In this document: one piece after another, positions 18,032 through 27,178 of the stretch | Position numbering within the stretch: the first letter of the stretch is position 1 | Layout: every line of letters begins with the position of its first letter | Assembly: GCA_019509785.1 (NCBI GenBank) | Contig: JAEKLQ010000055.1 | Location: 1-57,381, forward strand | DNA: 57,381 nt | Reading direction: 5' to 3' | DNA from: Fibrobacterota bacterium | GTDB lineage: Bacteria; Fibrobacterota; Fibrobacteria; UBA11236 | Made by a program: the position numbers and the translations under genes | Notes under the pieces: model-generated | Told to the model about the DNA's origin: nothing | Database searches by the model: none | What the model saw: the letters and a program-made list of their open reading frames with translations, nothing else

Positions 18032-19180
18032 ATGACGCAAGCCAATTCAGCAAAAGCCGCTGCGACCCTGGATACCGCCGCGCTCTTGGACCGGGCATTC
18101 ACCCAAGCCGATTACGCCATTAATATCACCGACACGCAGGGAAAACTCGTCAAGGTGAACAAAGCCTACCTGGATCTGTACAAGTTCGCTAACGAGGCGG
18201 AGGTCCTCGGAAAGACGCAACGCGTCATCCGCTCTCCGCATACTCCCGATGCGGTGTATAAGGAAATGTGGACCACCATTCTCGCGGGCGAGGCATGGCG
18301 CGGCAATCTCTCCAATATCGCCACCGACGGATCCGAGGTTTTCGTCCATCTCACCATTACCCCCGTGCGCGAGGGCAGGGAAATCATCGGCTACATGGGT
18401 TTCTCCATCGATCGCGCGCAACAGGTGCTGCTCGAGAAGGAATTGTTCCATGCCAACAAACTGGTGGTGCTGGCCACCATGGGCGCCGGCCTCGCGCATG
18501 AGCTGAACAATCCGCTCGCCAGCATCTTGCTGGATGCGGAATACCTGAACGATATCTTTCTCGCTCCGCATCAACCCATCGACTGGGCTTCGGCCCGGCA
18601 GGCTTCCAATTCGGTGATCCAAGGCGTGGAACGGATGAAGAAGGTGTTGGAGCATCTGCTGCTGTACTCGCGCAAGGAAGCGGCGCAGCGGTTTTCCACC
18701 TTGACCATGAGCCAGCTCATCGAGGACAGCTTCCTATTCCTCGAACGGCAACTCCGCAGCCGCAGCATCGCCATCGAGCTGGATATCGACGCCGACGTTT
18801 ACGTATCCGGCAACCGTACCCAACTCGAATCCGTGGTACACAACCTGTTGACCAATTCCCGGGACGCCTTCGAAAGCCGCAAGGGCGAGAAGCTCGTCCG
18901 TATCCGCGTCTTCAAGGAAAGGCCGGGCCTGGTGACGATGGAATACACGGACAACGCCGGCGGCATCCCCAAGCCCATCCTCGATCGCATCTTCGAACCT
19001 TTCTTCACCACCAAAAAGGAAAAGGAAGGCACCGGCCTGGGCCTGGCCATCAGCCGGAAGATCGTCGCCGAGCATGGCGGCGCCATCCATTGCGAGTCGA
19101 AAGGCGACACCACCACTTTCTCGATTACCTTGCCTGCATTGGAAGGCCCCGCGCCCGATCCAGGGCTCCTGGAAGACTAG
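18032..19180 (+). CDS. PAS-domain sensor histidine kinase
   Basis: 382 residues from the ATG at 18032. The start is uncertain because there is only a weak ribosome-binding site and the frame is open further upstream. A PAS domain (about residues 20-128; DYAINITDTQGKLVKVNKAY to IGYMGFSIDR) is followed by the dimerisation helix with phospho-accepting His156 (GLAHELNNPL) and the HATPase domain with N-box HNLLTNSRDAF, G1 DNAGGIP and G2 GTGLGLAI. There are no membrane helices, so it is a cytoplasmic sensor. The PAS ligand is unknown; no haem- or flavin-specific residue can be claimed. It is divergently paired with the NtrC-type regulator, its probable target. Confidence 0.92.
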   Translation: MTQANSAKAAATLDTAALLDRAFTQADYAINITDTQGKLVKVNKAYLDLYKFANEAEVLGKTQRVIRSPHTPDAVYKEMWTTILAGEAWRGNLSNIATDGSEVFVHLTITPVREGREIIGYMGFSIDRAQQVLLEKELFHANKLVVLATMGAGLAHELNNPLASILLDAEYLNDIFLAPHQPIDWASARQASNSVIQGVERMKKVLEHLLLYSRKEAAQRFSTLTMSQLIEDSFLFLERQLRSRSIAIELDIDADVYVSGNRTQLESVVHNLLTNSRDAFESRKGEKLVRIRVFKERPGLVTMEYTDNAGGIPKPILDRIFEPFFTTKKEKEGTGLGLAISRKIVAEHGGAIHCESKGDTTTFSITLPALEGPAPDPGLLED

Positions 19181-19202
19181 ACGCCGGGCCGCGGTTCCCG
19201 CC

Positions 19203-19215
19203 GCCGCCTTGTCAG
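19203..19215 (+). promoter_or_regulatory. Left half-site of the shared palindrome upstream of hemerythrin gene
   Basis: GCC, three bases, then TTGTCAG matches the left half at all fixed positions. No acceptable right half and no -24/-12 element follows it, so it may be chance. Confidence 0.25.
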
Positions 19216-19281
19216 TCTGGCAGCAGATAAAAGCGGCGCGGGCGCGGCGTGGAATCTAGTCTAGGTAAGGAGGGCCTCATC

Positions 19282-20052
19282 ATGCGGGTAGGGGAGCAGT
19301 GGATCTTTCCGGGCATGCCGGTTTCGGCCCTGCTGAACGCGCGGCCCGCCGCTCTCCGGCTTTTGGAAGCCTGGGGCATCGACCCGTGGCTCGATCCGCA
19401 TGCCCATCTCGATGCCTTGGCGGCATCCAAGCGAGTACCCTGGACCCTATTCGAAACCGCCTTGGATGAATTGACCGATCTGGATGAAGATCGGGATTGG
19501 GAAGGCGCTTCCCTTCCGGACCTCCTCGACCACCTGATCGCGGATCATCGCGATATGCTCAACCGCATAGTCCCTGCGCTTCGGATCGCGCTGGCGCGGA
19601 TCCCTGCCACGGAAAAGGATCCGCCGGTAGGTTCGGATGCGGCCTGGAACCTGTTCGCCGATGGACTGGAAGCCCACATGCGGGAGGAGGAAAACTTCCT
19701 GTTCCCCCGGCTTTTGCATTACGCTTATTGCCTGCGGCATCACGGATGCCATCCGGACTTCGACGGCGGATCGGTGAACGTGTATATCGCCATCCGCCTC
19801 TTGGGGAACGAACACAGGCAGAAGGAGATCTTCATGCGTTTCCTCGATGATCAGGAAGCGCACGTCACCGGATTGGCGATCGGTTCTCCGGATCAGGAAC
19901 GCCTCGCGCGGTTATTGGCGGAATTCCGGATTCGCCTGGAGCGGCACAACCACTTGGAAGAAGAAGTCCTGTATCCCAAGGCCCGCGACCTGGAAAAATC
20001 CCTCTACGATGCCGCCATCGCCGGTTCCGCAGCGGCTTCTACCGCTTCTTGA
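19282..20052 (+). CDS. Hemerythrin HHE / RIC-like di-iron protein (copy 1)
   Basis: 256 residues. The ATG at 19282 has AAGGAGGG seven bases upstream. The N-terminal ~75 residues (VSALLNARPAALRLLEAWGI) resemble the short N-terminal domain of RIC/YtfE/ScdA proteins. The rest is a four-helix HHE domain with probable iron ligands in LLDHLIADHRDM, EAHMREEENFLFP, NEHRQKE and RLERHNHLEEEVLYP. RIC proteins repair iron-sulfur or di-iron centres after nitrosative or oxidative damage, or sense O2/NO. The N-terminal domain lacks the paired Cys of E. coli YtfE, so the exact role is uncertain. A second copy lies at 30650. It follows the kinase gene by 101 bp and precedes the UspA unit. Confidence 0.8.
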   Translation: MRVGEQWIFPGMPVSALLNARPAALRLLEAWGIDPWLDPHAHLDALAASKRVPWTLFETALDELTDLDEDRDWEGASLPDLLDHLIADHRDMLNRIVPALRIALARIPATEKDPPVGSDAAWNLFADGLEAHMREEENFLFPRLLHYAYCLRHHGCHPDFDGGSVNVYIAIRLLGNEHRQKEIFMRFLDDQEAHVTGLAIGSPDQERLARLLAEFRIRLERHNHLEEEVLYPKARDLEKSLYDAAIAGSAAASTAS

Positions 20053-20074
20053 GCCGCCTTCCTAGGGAAGCATG

Positions 20075-20105
20075 GCCAAATTAGCAGGCCATCCGTCAAT
20101 TTGGC
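20075..20105. promoter_or_regulatory. 31-bp palindrome (putative activator site) upstream of uspA
   Basis: Outer GCC at 20075 and GGC at 20103; inner arms TTAGCAG (20081-20087) and CCGTCAA (20093-20099) separated by five bases. It lies ~75 bp upstream of the -24 element at 20181, the usual enhancer distance for NtrC-type activators. The same architecture recurs at 23655, 29641 and 35064. Confidence 0.6.
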
Positions 20106-20180
20106 GCGCGACCCGGCCCTCAGGCGACCAGCCTAGCCGGCACTGAGGCGTTGCCGCCCATCCCCGGACCAGATGATCCC

Positions 20181-20195
20181 TGGCCTGGGATTTGC
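20181..20195 (+). promoter_or_regulatory. Candidate sigma54 promoter of uspA-aldolase operon
   Basis: TGGCCT-N5-TTGC, with invariant GG and GC at the right spacing and two differences at the -24 side. Predicted start near 20206, leaving a leader of about 66 nt. Confidence 0.5.
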
Positions 20196-20271
20196 GTTTT
20201 CGTGTTCCAGCAGCAAGCCATCCGAAAGCCATTCCCCGGCTTGCGGAAATTAATTTCCAAGGAGAGCGGAC

Positions 20272-21216
20272 ATGATGAAGATCCTGATTGGCCATGATGG
20301 TTCGCCTGCGGCGGAAGCCGCCTGCGAGGATTTGCGCAAGGCGGGCCTGCCGGCGCGCGCCGAAGCGTTGGTGCTCTCCGCCTGCCCGCCCTTCCTGCCT
20401 TTGGAAGCCTTGGCTCCCAATGGGATCGCGCCTCCCGGATACGAACGCGCATACGCCGAGGCCTATGCCAATCACGAGACCCTGGTCAAGGCATCCCTGA
20501 CGCAAGCGCAAGCGGCCGCGCGGAAACTGCGCGGCGCTTTTCCCGGTTGGAAGGTTTCCGCGGAAACGACGACCGACACGGCAGCGCATGCGCTCCTGGA
20601 TAAAGCGGAAGCCTGGAAGCCCGATTTGATCGTCCTAGGTTCGCGCGGATGGAGCGAGATCGGCAAACTGATCCTGGGTAGCGTGGCGGATCGGGTCCTC
20701 AACCACGCCGCATGCCCGGTGCGCATCAGTCGCGCGCGTAAGGGCGCGCGCACGTCGGCCCCCAAGGTGCTCATCGCCTATGACGGTTCCAAGCACGCCG
20801 ATGCCGCCGTGGCCGCCGTGATCGAAAGGGCCTGGCCCGAGGGGACACGGGTCACCGTCCTCGCGGTTTCGGAATTCCAATTGCGCATGGGCGACCTGAC
20901 CCTGGCGCTGACCAAGGCGTTGGGCCGGCCCGGCCAAGCCAGTCCCTGGCCTTGGATGGAAACGCGTTTGGCTAAGGTCGCCAAGACCCTCATGGCCGCC
21001 GGGCTGCGGGCCGAAACCGCATTGTTGATCGGCGAGCCGCGCCGGGCCATCGTGGACCAAGCCAAGCGCCTCAAGACCGATTGCGTTTTCCTGGGGTCCC
21101 ACGGTTACACGGGCCTGCGCCGCGTGATGCTCGGCAGCGTTTCGGCGGCCGTGGCCGCCCATGCCCCCTGCTCGGTGGAAGTGATCCACCTTAAGAGGAA
21201 AGGAAAGAAATCATGA
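20272..21216 (+). CDS. Universal stress protein, tandem UspA domains
   Basis: 314 residues with two UspA domains: residues 1-155 ([17 protein letters not shown] ... [32 protein letters not shown]) and ~165-310 ([16 protein letters not shown] ... [34 protein letters not shown]). Both keep the ATP-binding G-x2-G-x9-G-(S/T) pattern, so nucleotide binding is likely. Tandem Usp proteins are core members of the mycobacterial DosR and Pseudomonas Anr low-oxygen regulons. The stop overlaps the aldolase start (ATGA), so the two are coupled. AAGGAG precedes the ATG. A sigma54 element and a palindromic site lie upstream. Confidence 0.93.
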   Translation: MMKILIGHDGSPAAEAACEDLRKAGLPARAEALVLSACPPFLPLEALAPNGIAPPGYERAYAEAYANHETLVKASLTQAQAAARKLRGAFPGWKVSAETTTDTAAHALLDKAEAWKPDLIVLGSRGWSEIGKLILGSVADRVLNHAACPVRISRARKGARTSAPKVLIAYDGSKHADAAVAAVIERAWPEGTRVTVLAVSEFQLRMGDLTLALTKALGRPGQASPWPWMETRLAKVAKTLMAAGLRAETALLIGEPRRAIVDQAKRLKTDCVFLGSHGYTGLRRVMLGSVSAAVAAHAPCSVEVIHLKRKGKKS

Positions 21217-22262
21217 AGGATACGCAGATGCTACTCGGGAGCGAGGCCGAGGCTTTGCTTTCCCATCGCTGTACCGGCGTGCCCAAGGAAAGCTTGGAGT
21301 TGCCCGGACCGGATTTCGTTTCCCGGGTGCTGGCCCAATCGGATCGGCCCGTCCAGGTCTTGCGCAATCTGCAGTCCCTCTTTTCCCATGGCCGCCTGTC
21401 CGGCACCGGATACCTATCCATCTTGCCCGTGGACCAAGGCATCGAACATTCCGCGGCGGCTTCCTTCGCTCCCAATCCCGCCTACTTCGATCCCGAGAAC
21501 CTGGCCCTTCTCGCGCTCGAAGGCGGGTGCAGCGCCTTCGCCTCCACAGTAGGCGCGCTGGGCATGTTGGCGCGCAAGTACGCGCATCGCATCCCTTTCA
21601 TCGCCAAGCTCAACCATAACGAGCTCCTGACCTATCCGAACCACTACGATCAGATCTTCTTCGCCCAGGTACGGCAGGCCTGGGACCTGGGCGCGGCGGC
21701 GGTGGGCGCCACCGTATACTTCGGTTCGCCCGAAAGCACCCGGCAGATCCAGGAAGTCGCGCAGGCCTTCGCCGAAGCCCATCGCCTGGGGATGGCCACC
21801 GTGCTCTGGGCCTACCTGCGTAACCCCGCTTTCCAGACCAAGGAGGCGGATTACCACGTGGCCGCCGATTTGACGGGCCAGGCCAACCATCTGGCCGCTT
21901 CCCTGCACGCCGATATCGTGAAGCAGAAAGCGCCGGAGACCAACGGCGGCTTCACCGCGCTCAAGTTCGGCAAGACGCATCCCGACGTGTACGGCAAGCT
22001 GGCGGGGGAACATCCCATCGATCGGGTGCGTTATCAGGTACTGAATTGCTTCGCCGGCCGAGCCGGCCTCATCAATTCGGGCGGCGCTTCGGGCAAGGAC
22101 GATCTGAAGGCGGCGGTACGGACCGCCGTCATCAACAAGCGCGGCGGAGGCATGGGCCTGATCTCGGGACGCAAAGCCTTCCAGCGGCCGATGGCCGAAG
22201 GAGTGGAGCTATTGCATGCGATCCAGGACGTGTACCTGGACGCTTCCATCACGATAGCGTAA
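21213..22262 (+). CDS. fbaB: Class I fructose-bisphosphate aldolase (DhnA/FbaB type)
   Basis: 349 residues, matching the bacterial FbaB length. Family segments: [20 protein letters not shown] near residue 70, [45 protein letters not shown], and the Schiff-base region around [14 protein letters not shown]. It cleaves fructose-1,6-bisphosphate into DHAP and glyceraldehyde-3-phosphate, or the reverse in gluconeogenesis, without metal. Coupling to a universal stress protein suggests a role in carbon metabolism under stress. A GC-rich hairpin at 22270-22291 follows the stop. Confidence 0.92.
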   Translation: MKDTQMLLGSEAEALLSHRCTGVPKESLELPGPDFVSRVLAQSDRPVQVLRNLQSLFSHGRLSGTGYLSILPVDQGIEHSAAASFAPNPAYFDPENLALLALEGGCSAFASTVGALGMLARKYAHRIPFIAKLNHNELLTYPNHYDQIFFAQVRQAWDLGAAAVGATVYFGSPESTRQIQEVAQAFAEAHRLGMATVLWAYLRNPAFQTKEADYHVAADLTGQANHLAASLHADIVKQKAPETNGGFTALKFGKTHPDVYGKLAGEHPIDRVRYQVLNCFAGRAGLINSGGASGKDDLKAAVRTAVINKRGGGMGLISGRKAFQRPMAEGVELLHAIQDVYLDASITIA

Positions 22263-22269
22263 AAGCGAA

Positions 22270-22291
22270 GGGGCTCCGTGGCCGGAGCTCC
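22270..22291. terminator. Hairpin between convergent fbaB and baeRF genes
   Basis: Nine-base arms GGGGCTCCG and CGGAGCTCC (one G-T pair) around a TGGC loop, eight bases after the aldolase stop and 21 bases from the convergent gene's end. There is no strong T-run, so efficiency is uncertain. Confidence 0.5.
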
Positions 22292-22312
22292 CTCCTTCCA
22301 ACATATCTTCCC

Positions 22313-23506
22313 TCAGCCCCGGAACAGCGCCGCGATGTCCATCCCTTTGGGCATCTCGTTCGGCGGGAAGGCGTAGACCTTGGCATGGCTCTGGATGGCG
22401 TATGCGCAAGCCAGGTTGTCCAAATCCTCGGCGCCCGCTTCGTACGCGTCATACATCCGGACCGCCCCGGTGGCGGGAACCAAGGCTCCCCATTGACCGC
22501 GGCCGCTGGCCAGGAAGAGATGGGTGAGGCGGCGCTGGAAGGCGCAAGGTACCACGTCGGAGTAGCCCGCGGAGGATCGGGCGCGCGCCAGATTCTCCAC
22601 GAACAAGCCCATGGCATGGTTCCGATCCGCGCGTTCCCTTTCGGCCATCAAGGCATTGGCGCGCGCATGCAAATCTTCCTGGGAGCCCAGGGAATCGGCG
22701 TTCCCGGGCAATTCCTCATCGATCAGGTTGGCGCAGGTATTCACCCGCCGGAAAATGGGCAATAGGTAGGCGACCCCGGCCAGCAGCAGAGGCCGGCCGT
22801 CGGCGGGCAGGCGCGCGCGGATGCCGTGATCGATCTGGCGGAAGAAGACCTCGATTTCCTTCTTGGCTTCCTTGCCATCGCCCGGGCCCGAGGCGAAATG
22901 GGCCGAATCGCCTCTGCCATGGCCATGATGCCCGGAAGAGTTGGTATGTACCGATTCCTGGCGTTCCGCCTGCTCGAAGTGCCGGGTCTGGCGGATGTCC
23001 GTATCGATTCCATCCAAGGGGATGGAGCGCATGGCCACCCCGTCGCAGTCCCATAGCTGGACGGCATGTTGGCTCAAGGCCAGCAGATGGAAGCGATCGC
23101 GACCATACACTTGCGACAGGACCCCGTCGAGCCGGAAACGGGTATCGATAGCGGCCCGCGGGGACGGGGCTTTGGGCAAGAGAAGGGCGAGGGTGCGTTC
23201 CCCGGAAGAGAAGAGCGCCAAGCCTTCGCCTGCCAATCGCGCGGCATCGGGCTCGGACAGGAGCGCATCGATGGGCGACAGCAGGTTTTCTTGGACCAAT
23301 ACCGACGCTCCGCGCTCTTCCAATGCGCGCTTGGCTTCGCGACGCAGATCACGCAATTGGATTTTCTCTTCCACGGATTCGCGCCAATTCTTGTCGAAGG
23401 GCAGATACAAAGACAGTCTCCAACCGGCCCCCGACGAGGCCAGGAAGGCCGTATCATTGCCATCTAAACGGGTGAGGAGGGGTAGGCGGGACAAGGTGAG
23501 GGACAT
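22313..23506 (-). CDS. Bacterial eRF1-like (baeRF) protein, possible ribosome-hibernation factor
   Basis: 397 residues. The N-terminal part opens with WRLSLYLPFDKN, the usual start of baeRF domains (SIYLPT). A middle region (residues ~125-300; FHLLALSQHAVQLWDCDG) carries a His/Gly-rich loop near 190-205 (SSGHHGHGRGD), and the C-terminal domain (AYEAGAEDLDNLACAYAIQSHAKVYAF) matches the pelota/eRF1-like end. No GGQ peptidyl-release motif is visible. Bacterial relatives include Balon, a hibernation factor that occupies the ribosomal A site, and mycobacterial Rv2629 of the DosR regulon; that link is from memory and family level only. A sigma54 element and full palindrome lie upstream. Confidence 0.7.
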   Translation of the reverse strand: MSLTLSRLPLLTRLDGNDTAFLASSGAGWRLSLYLPFDKNWRESVEEKIQLRDLRREAKRALEERGASVLVQENLLSPIDALLSEPDAARLAGEGLALFSSGERTLALLLPKAPSPRAAIDTRFRLDGVLSQVYGRDRFHLLALSQHAVQLWDCDGVAMRSIPLDGIDTDIRQTRHFEQAERQESVHTNSSGHHGHGRGDSAHFASGPGDGKEAKKEIEVFFRQIDHGIRARLPADGRPLLLAGVAYLLPIFRRVNTCANLIDEELPGNADSLGSQEDLHARANALMAERERADRNHAMGLFVENLARARSSAGYSDVVPCAFQRRLTHLFLASGRGQWGALVPATGAVRMYDAYEAGAEDLDNLACAYAIQSHAKVYAFPPNEMPKGMDIAALFRG

Positions 23507-23545
23507 GGTGACGCTCCTTCGGGAATGGTATCACCCTCATTAAAA

Positions 23546-23560
23546 GCAAGAGGCGGGCCA
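23546..23560 (-). promoter_or_regulatory. Sigma54 promoter of the baeRF gene
   Basis: Minus strand: TGGCCC-N5-TTGCT followed by a T-run. Both invariant dinucleotides are at the right spacing. Predicted start near 23534, leader about 28 nt. Confidence 0.6.
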
Positions 23561-23654
23561 CGGCCGGCAGGGATGCTGCGGGCCCGATCGGACTGGAACC
23601 CCGCGCGAATCAGGCTGGATTCCCCGGCCGGAAATCTCCCGGCGCCGGGCGCTT

Positions 23655-23685
23655 GCCTACTTGGCAGAAGCCTGATCAATTTGGC
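23655..23685. promoter_or_regulatory. 31-bp palindrome (putative activator site) upstream of the baeRF gene
   Basis: Outer GCC and GGC; inner arms TTGGCAG (23661-23667) and TGATCAA (23673-23679) with a five-base centre. It lies 95 bp upstream of the -24 element on the minus strand. Confidence 0.6.
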
Positions 23686-23691
23686 GCGACA

Positions 23692-23751
23692 GGGGCCGCG
23701 GAAGCCGCGGGGCCGCGGAAGCCGCGGGGCCGCGGAAGCCGCGGGGCCGCG
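23692..23751. repeat. 17-bp GC-rich tandem repeat, 3.5 copies
   Basis: The unit GGGGCCGCGGAAGCCGC is repeated three times exactly, then a partial copy. It lies between the palindrome at 23655 and the 3' end of the P-type ATPase gene (23805). Each unit is itself partly self-complementary (CCGCGG), so it can fold. Copy number could vary between strains. Confidence 0.85.
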
Positions 23752-23804
23752 AGGCACGCGGGTACGCGACCGACGCGGGATCTCCCGGACCGAACGGGCT
23801 CCCT

Positions 23805-26366
23805 CTACGAACTATTTCGGGAACCTGAGTAGAAAGGCCGCTTGGCGGCTTCGGAAGCCAGGCAGTACGCCAGCAGGATGGCGGCCAACAAGGCGATGAC
23901 GCTCCAGGGAAGCGGCGCGAAGCCCATCCAGACCGCGCCGGGAAGCCAAGGCAGGACGACGGCGAATAGGGCGACAGCCAGGCTCAAGGCGGCCAAGGCG
24001 CCGCCCGGTCGGCTGCGGATGGACCAGCGCCGGGTGCGGATGATGAGCAAGACGAAGACCTCGGAAAGCAAGGACTCCATGAACCAGGCCGTGCGGAACA
24101 CCGCGGGGGAGACATGCATGGCGATGAGCGATCCGAAGGTGAGGAAATCGAAGCAGGAACTGATGAGGCCGAAAACGATCATGAAGCGCTGGATGGCGCG
24201 GTTGTCCCAATGCCGTGGGCGGAGGACCATTTCGGGATCGAGTCGATCCGAGGCGATGGCCATGGCAGGAAGATCGCTGAGCAGGTTGAGGAAGAGGATC
24301 TGCTTTGGCAGCATGGGCAGGAAAACGGTGAACAGCGACGCCCCCGCCATGGAGACCATATTGCCGAGATTGGCGCTGGAGGTGATGAAGACGTACTTCA
24401 GGGTATTCGCGAAAGCGCGCCGCCCCTCGCGCACGCCCTCGGCGAGCACCTTCAGATCCTTCCGCAATAAGACCAGGTCGGCGGCCTGCCGGGTCACGTC
24501 GGAGGCGCCCTCCACCGATATCCCCACATCGGCAGCGTGCAAGGCGGCCGCATCGTTGATGCCGTCCCCCAGATAGCCCACGGATCGGCCATGGGCCTTG
24601 AGCGCCAGGATGACGCGTTCCTTCTGCCCTGGATCCATTTCGGCGAAGACTTCGGTACGCGCGGCCCGCCGCGCCAATCCGGCCGGGCTCAGCCGCGCCA
24701 TTTCCTCGCCGGTAAGGATCCGGTCGGGTAGCATCCCGGCCTCGCGCGCGATATAGGCCGCCACCACGCGATTGTCTCCCGTGATCATCTTCACGTCTAT
24801 TCCCAAACTTCGTATCTCGCCCAGGCTTTCCGCGGCATCCGGCTTGAGGGGGTCCCGGAACGCCAAGATGCCCAGGAATGCCATTCCGGTCTCTTGCAAC
24901 GAGGCGTCTTTCTGTTCCACCTTGCGCCAAGCCACCCCCAAGCACCGGCACCCCTGCCGCCCCAACTCCTCCGCCCTTCGCAGGATGCCGACCCGTGATT
25001 GGTCCAGGGAAGATACCCGGCCATCGGCCGATTCCGCCCATGCGCAGGCGGCGAGGACGCGGTCCAGCGCCCCCTTGGTGATGAGGACGCCGCCCTCGGG
25101 GCCGTCCACGGCCACGCTCAGCAGCTTGCGGGAGAAGTCGTACGGGATCTCGTCGCGCTTGGCATAGCCGTCGGCGCCGGGCATCGGAACGGATCGGAGC
25201 ATGGCATCTATGGGATTCGCGTACCCCGATTGCAGCGAGGCGTTCAGATAAGCGTATAGGCTCAGCTTGGGGGCCGCCGATCCGAAAGCATCCTCTACCG
25301 CTTCCAATCCCGCAACGCCGCGGGTCAAGGTTCCGGTCTTATCGGTGCACAGGATCTCCATCCCCCCGATATCCTCGATAACCGAAAGCCGTCGCACCAA
25401 CACTTCCCGTTTCGACATGCGCCCGGCGCCGCGCGCCAGGGTGATGCTTTGGATGGCGGGAAGCAATTGGGGGGTGAGGCCCACGGCCAAGGCCAGGGTG
25501 AAGAGCAGGGAGTCGAGCCAGGGCCGATGGAACAGGAGGTTGCCGGCGAAGATCAGGATGGACAGCGCCATTCCGAATTCGAGCAACAAATACCCGAACC
25601 GGCGCGTGCCGCGTTCGAAAGCCGTTTCCGGCGCGGGCCGCGCCAAGCCGCGCGACATCTCGCCGAAAACGGTACTCTCCCCCACCGCGACCATGACCAA
25701 CGTCGCGCTCCCGCTCACGACATGCGTCCCGAAGAACACCGAACCGGAGCGCTCATGTAAGGGAACGCCGGCAGCGGACGGGCCGGGATGCTTTTCCGCG
25801 GGAAAGGATTCTCCCGTCAAGGCGGACTCATCGACATAGAGCCCATTGGCTGATAGAATGCGCCCATCCCCGGGTACGGCCGATCCCGCTTCCAGGGAAA
25901 CGATATCGCCCGCGACGACCGCACCCAAAGGAACTTCCGCCATCCGCCCGCCCCGGCGCACCTTGACCTTCAACTGCAGCATCCCCATCAGGCGGGTCAA
26001 GGTGTCGGAGGCGCGCTTCTCTTGCCAAAAGCCCAGCGCCCCCGCCACGATTACGATCCCGAGCAGGATGCCGCCCTCGGCGAGATCGCCCAGGATCATG
26101 GATAAGCAAGCGCCGAAAAGCATGAGAAGGGTTATCGGACTGCGGAATTGGGACCACAGCAATGCCGCAAGGATCCGTAATCGGTGGCCCGCGGCCATGG
26201 CCGGACGCACGTGGACCGCGCGCCGGGCCGCTTCGGCATCGGACAAGCCTTCCGGTCCTGATCCCAATAATGGGAAGAGCCTGGATTCCTCCAGGCTCCA
26301 GAATGGTTCCGGCAATCCGTTACGGGCCGCGATGGGATCCGAGTCTCGTTTCGTCCCTAGATCCAT
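23805..26366 (-). CDS. P-type ATPase, MgtA-like (P3B group)
   Basis: 853 residues. A cation-ATPase N-terminal domain (residues ~20-75) is followed by the actuator motif TGES (184-187), the membrane segment VGLTPQLLPAIQSITLARGA (~296-314, the MgtA/MgtB signature LTPEMLPMI-x-TLARGA), phosphorylation Asp342 in DKTGTLT, nucleotide-binding KGALDRV and the hinge GDGINDAAALHAADVGI. The C-terminal helices are complete. MgtA-type pumps import Mg2+; the DosR-regulated CtpF is a different class II pump, so any parallel is loose. It diverges from the thioredoxin-like gene by 83 bp. No sigma54 element was found upstream. Confidence 0.88.
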   Translation of the reverse strand: MDLGTKRDSDPIAARNGLPEPFWSLEESRLFPLLGSGPEGLSDAEAARRAVHVRPAMAAGHRLRILAALLWSQFRSPITLLMLFGACLSMILGDLAEGGILLGIVIVAGALGFWQEKRASDTLTRLMGMLQLKVKVRRGGRMAEVPLGAVVAGDIVSLEAGSAVPGDGRILSANGLYVDESALTGESFPAEKHPGPSAAGVPLHERSGSVFFGTHVVSGSATLVMVAVGESTVFGEMSRGLARPAPETAFERGTRRFGYLLLEFGMALSILIFAGNLLFHRPWLDSLLFTLALAVGLTPQLLPAIQSITLARGAGRMSKREVLVRRLSVIEDIGGMEILCTDKTGTLTRGVAGLEAVEDAFGSAAPKLSLYAYLNASLQSGYANPIDAMLRSVPMPGADGYAKRDEIPYDFSRKLLSVAVDGPEGGVLITKGALDRVLAACAWAESADGRVSSLDQSRVGILRRAEELGRQGCRCLGVAWRKVEQKDASLQETGMAFLGILAFRDPLKPDAAESLGEIRSLGIDVKMITGDNRVVAAYIAREAGMLPDRILTGEEMARLSPAGLARRAARTEVFAEMDPGQKERVILALKAHGRSVGYLGDGINDAAALHAADVGISVEGASDVTRQAADLVLLRKDLKVLAEGVREGRRAFANTLKYVFITSSANLGNMVSMAGASLFTVFLPMLPKQILFLNLLSDLPAMAIASDRLDPEMVLRPRHWDNRAIQRFMIVFGLISSCFDFLTFGSLIAMHVSPAVFRTAWFMESLLSEVFVLLIIRTRRWSIRSRPGGALAALSLAVALFAVVLPWLPGAVWMGFAPLPWSVIALLAAILLAYCLASEAAKRPFYSGSRNSS

Positions 26367-26449
26367 GATCCCCCCGATGGCATATCATCGCCGCATCGGA
26401 TTGAATCTATGTTATTGATGGCTAGCGCCTAGTATCGGGGGGATTGATC

Positions 26450-26971
26450 ATGAGACTCGCCTTCATCCTCGCGTTCTGCCTGGCTTCCGCGCCGGCCATG
26501 CCAAGCGAATCCTTTCCCAAAGTGGATCCCGTATTCTGGAAATTGAAACTGAAGACGATTACGGACGATTCCGTTCCCATGGCCTCCTTGCAGGGAAGGT
26601 ATCTGCTCCTCAACTTCTGGGGGGAATGGTGCGCCAAGTGCCAGGAAGAACTGCCTTTCCTGGTGAGGCAGGAAATGAAATATTCCGGCAGCGGGCTTCG
26701 CATCATCGGATTCCTTAAAACGGCGAACATGGCGAAGGCGAAAAAGCTTCTTAAGGAAAACGGCGCCGATTGGACCCAGTTGCAATTGGACGACCAAGTC
26801 GAAAGGATTTTCGGCATCCGGAAATTCCCTACCAACTTGTTGATTTCCCCGCAAGGGGAGATCGTCATGGAAGGATTTTCGAACCACTATCAGGATTTCA
26901 AGAAACGCCTGGAAGCATCGGGCTCCGGTTCCGAGGTCAAGAAAAGCGAAATCCCCGCTCCACCCAAATGA
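26450..26971 (+). CDS. TlpA-like periplasmic thioredoxin
   Basis: 173 residues. Signal peptide 1-20, then a TlpA/ResA-type thioredoxin fold: LQGRYLLLNFWGEWCAKCQEELPFL carries the redox pair CAKC, and FPTNLLISPQGEIV contains the cis-Pro loop. The C-terminal ~15 residues are a polar tail. Such proteins reduce disulfides during cytochrome c maturation or protect exported proteins. The ATG at 26450 follows a G-rich ribosome-binding site. It is divergent from the MgtA-like pump. The exact substrate is unknown; the cbb3 genes 9 kb away would need such a reductant, but that link is inference. Confidence 0.85.
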   Translation: MRLAFILAFCLASAPAMPSESFPKVDPVFWKLKLKTITDDSVPMASLQGRYLLLNFWGEWCAKCQEELPFLVRQEMKYSGSGLRIIGFLKTANMAKAKKLLKENGADWTQLQLDDQVERIFGIRKFPTNLLISPQGEIVMEGFSNHYQDFKKRLEASGSGSEVKKSEIPAPPK

Positions 26972-27030
26972 TGCGGATGTCCGCTACTCGCGCTATCGAG
27001 CCCACTATTCACGTTTTCGTATAGCACGCC

Positions 27031-27043
27031 ATCCCAATTAGGC
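27031..27043 (+). promoter_or_regulatory. Degenerate half-site of the shared palindrome
   Basis: ATCCCAA, three bases, then GGC matches the right half with two differences. It lies 62 bp upstream of the sigma54 element at 27105. Confidence 0.3.
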
Positions 27044-27104
27044 TTTTCGGTTCCGCTCCGCCGGGGAAACCGCCCGAATTACCTGATTTCACGGCGAAGG
27101 CCGC

Positions 27105-27120
27105 GGGCACGCTCCTTGCA
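27105..27120 (+). promoter_or_regulatory. Sigma54 promoter of the Lys-rich periplasmic protein gene
   Basis: GGGCAC-N5-TTGCA: only the first base departs from the -24 consensus, and -12 is perfect. Predicted start near 27131, leader about 48 nt. Confidence 0.65.
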
Positions 27121-27178
27121 CTTGTGGTAGGCATCATCCGGGCAACCGGATAAGCGCACAGCATAACAAGGAGATTTC

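Noticed and set aside
20137-20155. GGCAC followed by TTGCC upstream of uspA
   Set aside because: The gap is seven bases instead of five; the element at 20181 fits better.
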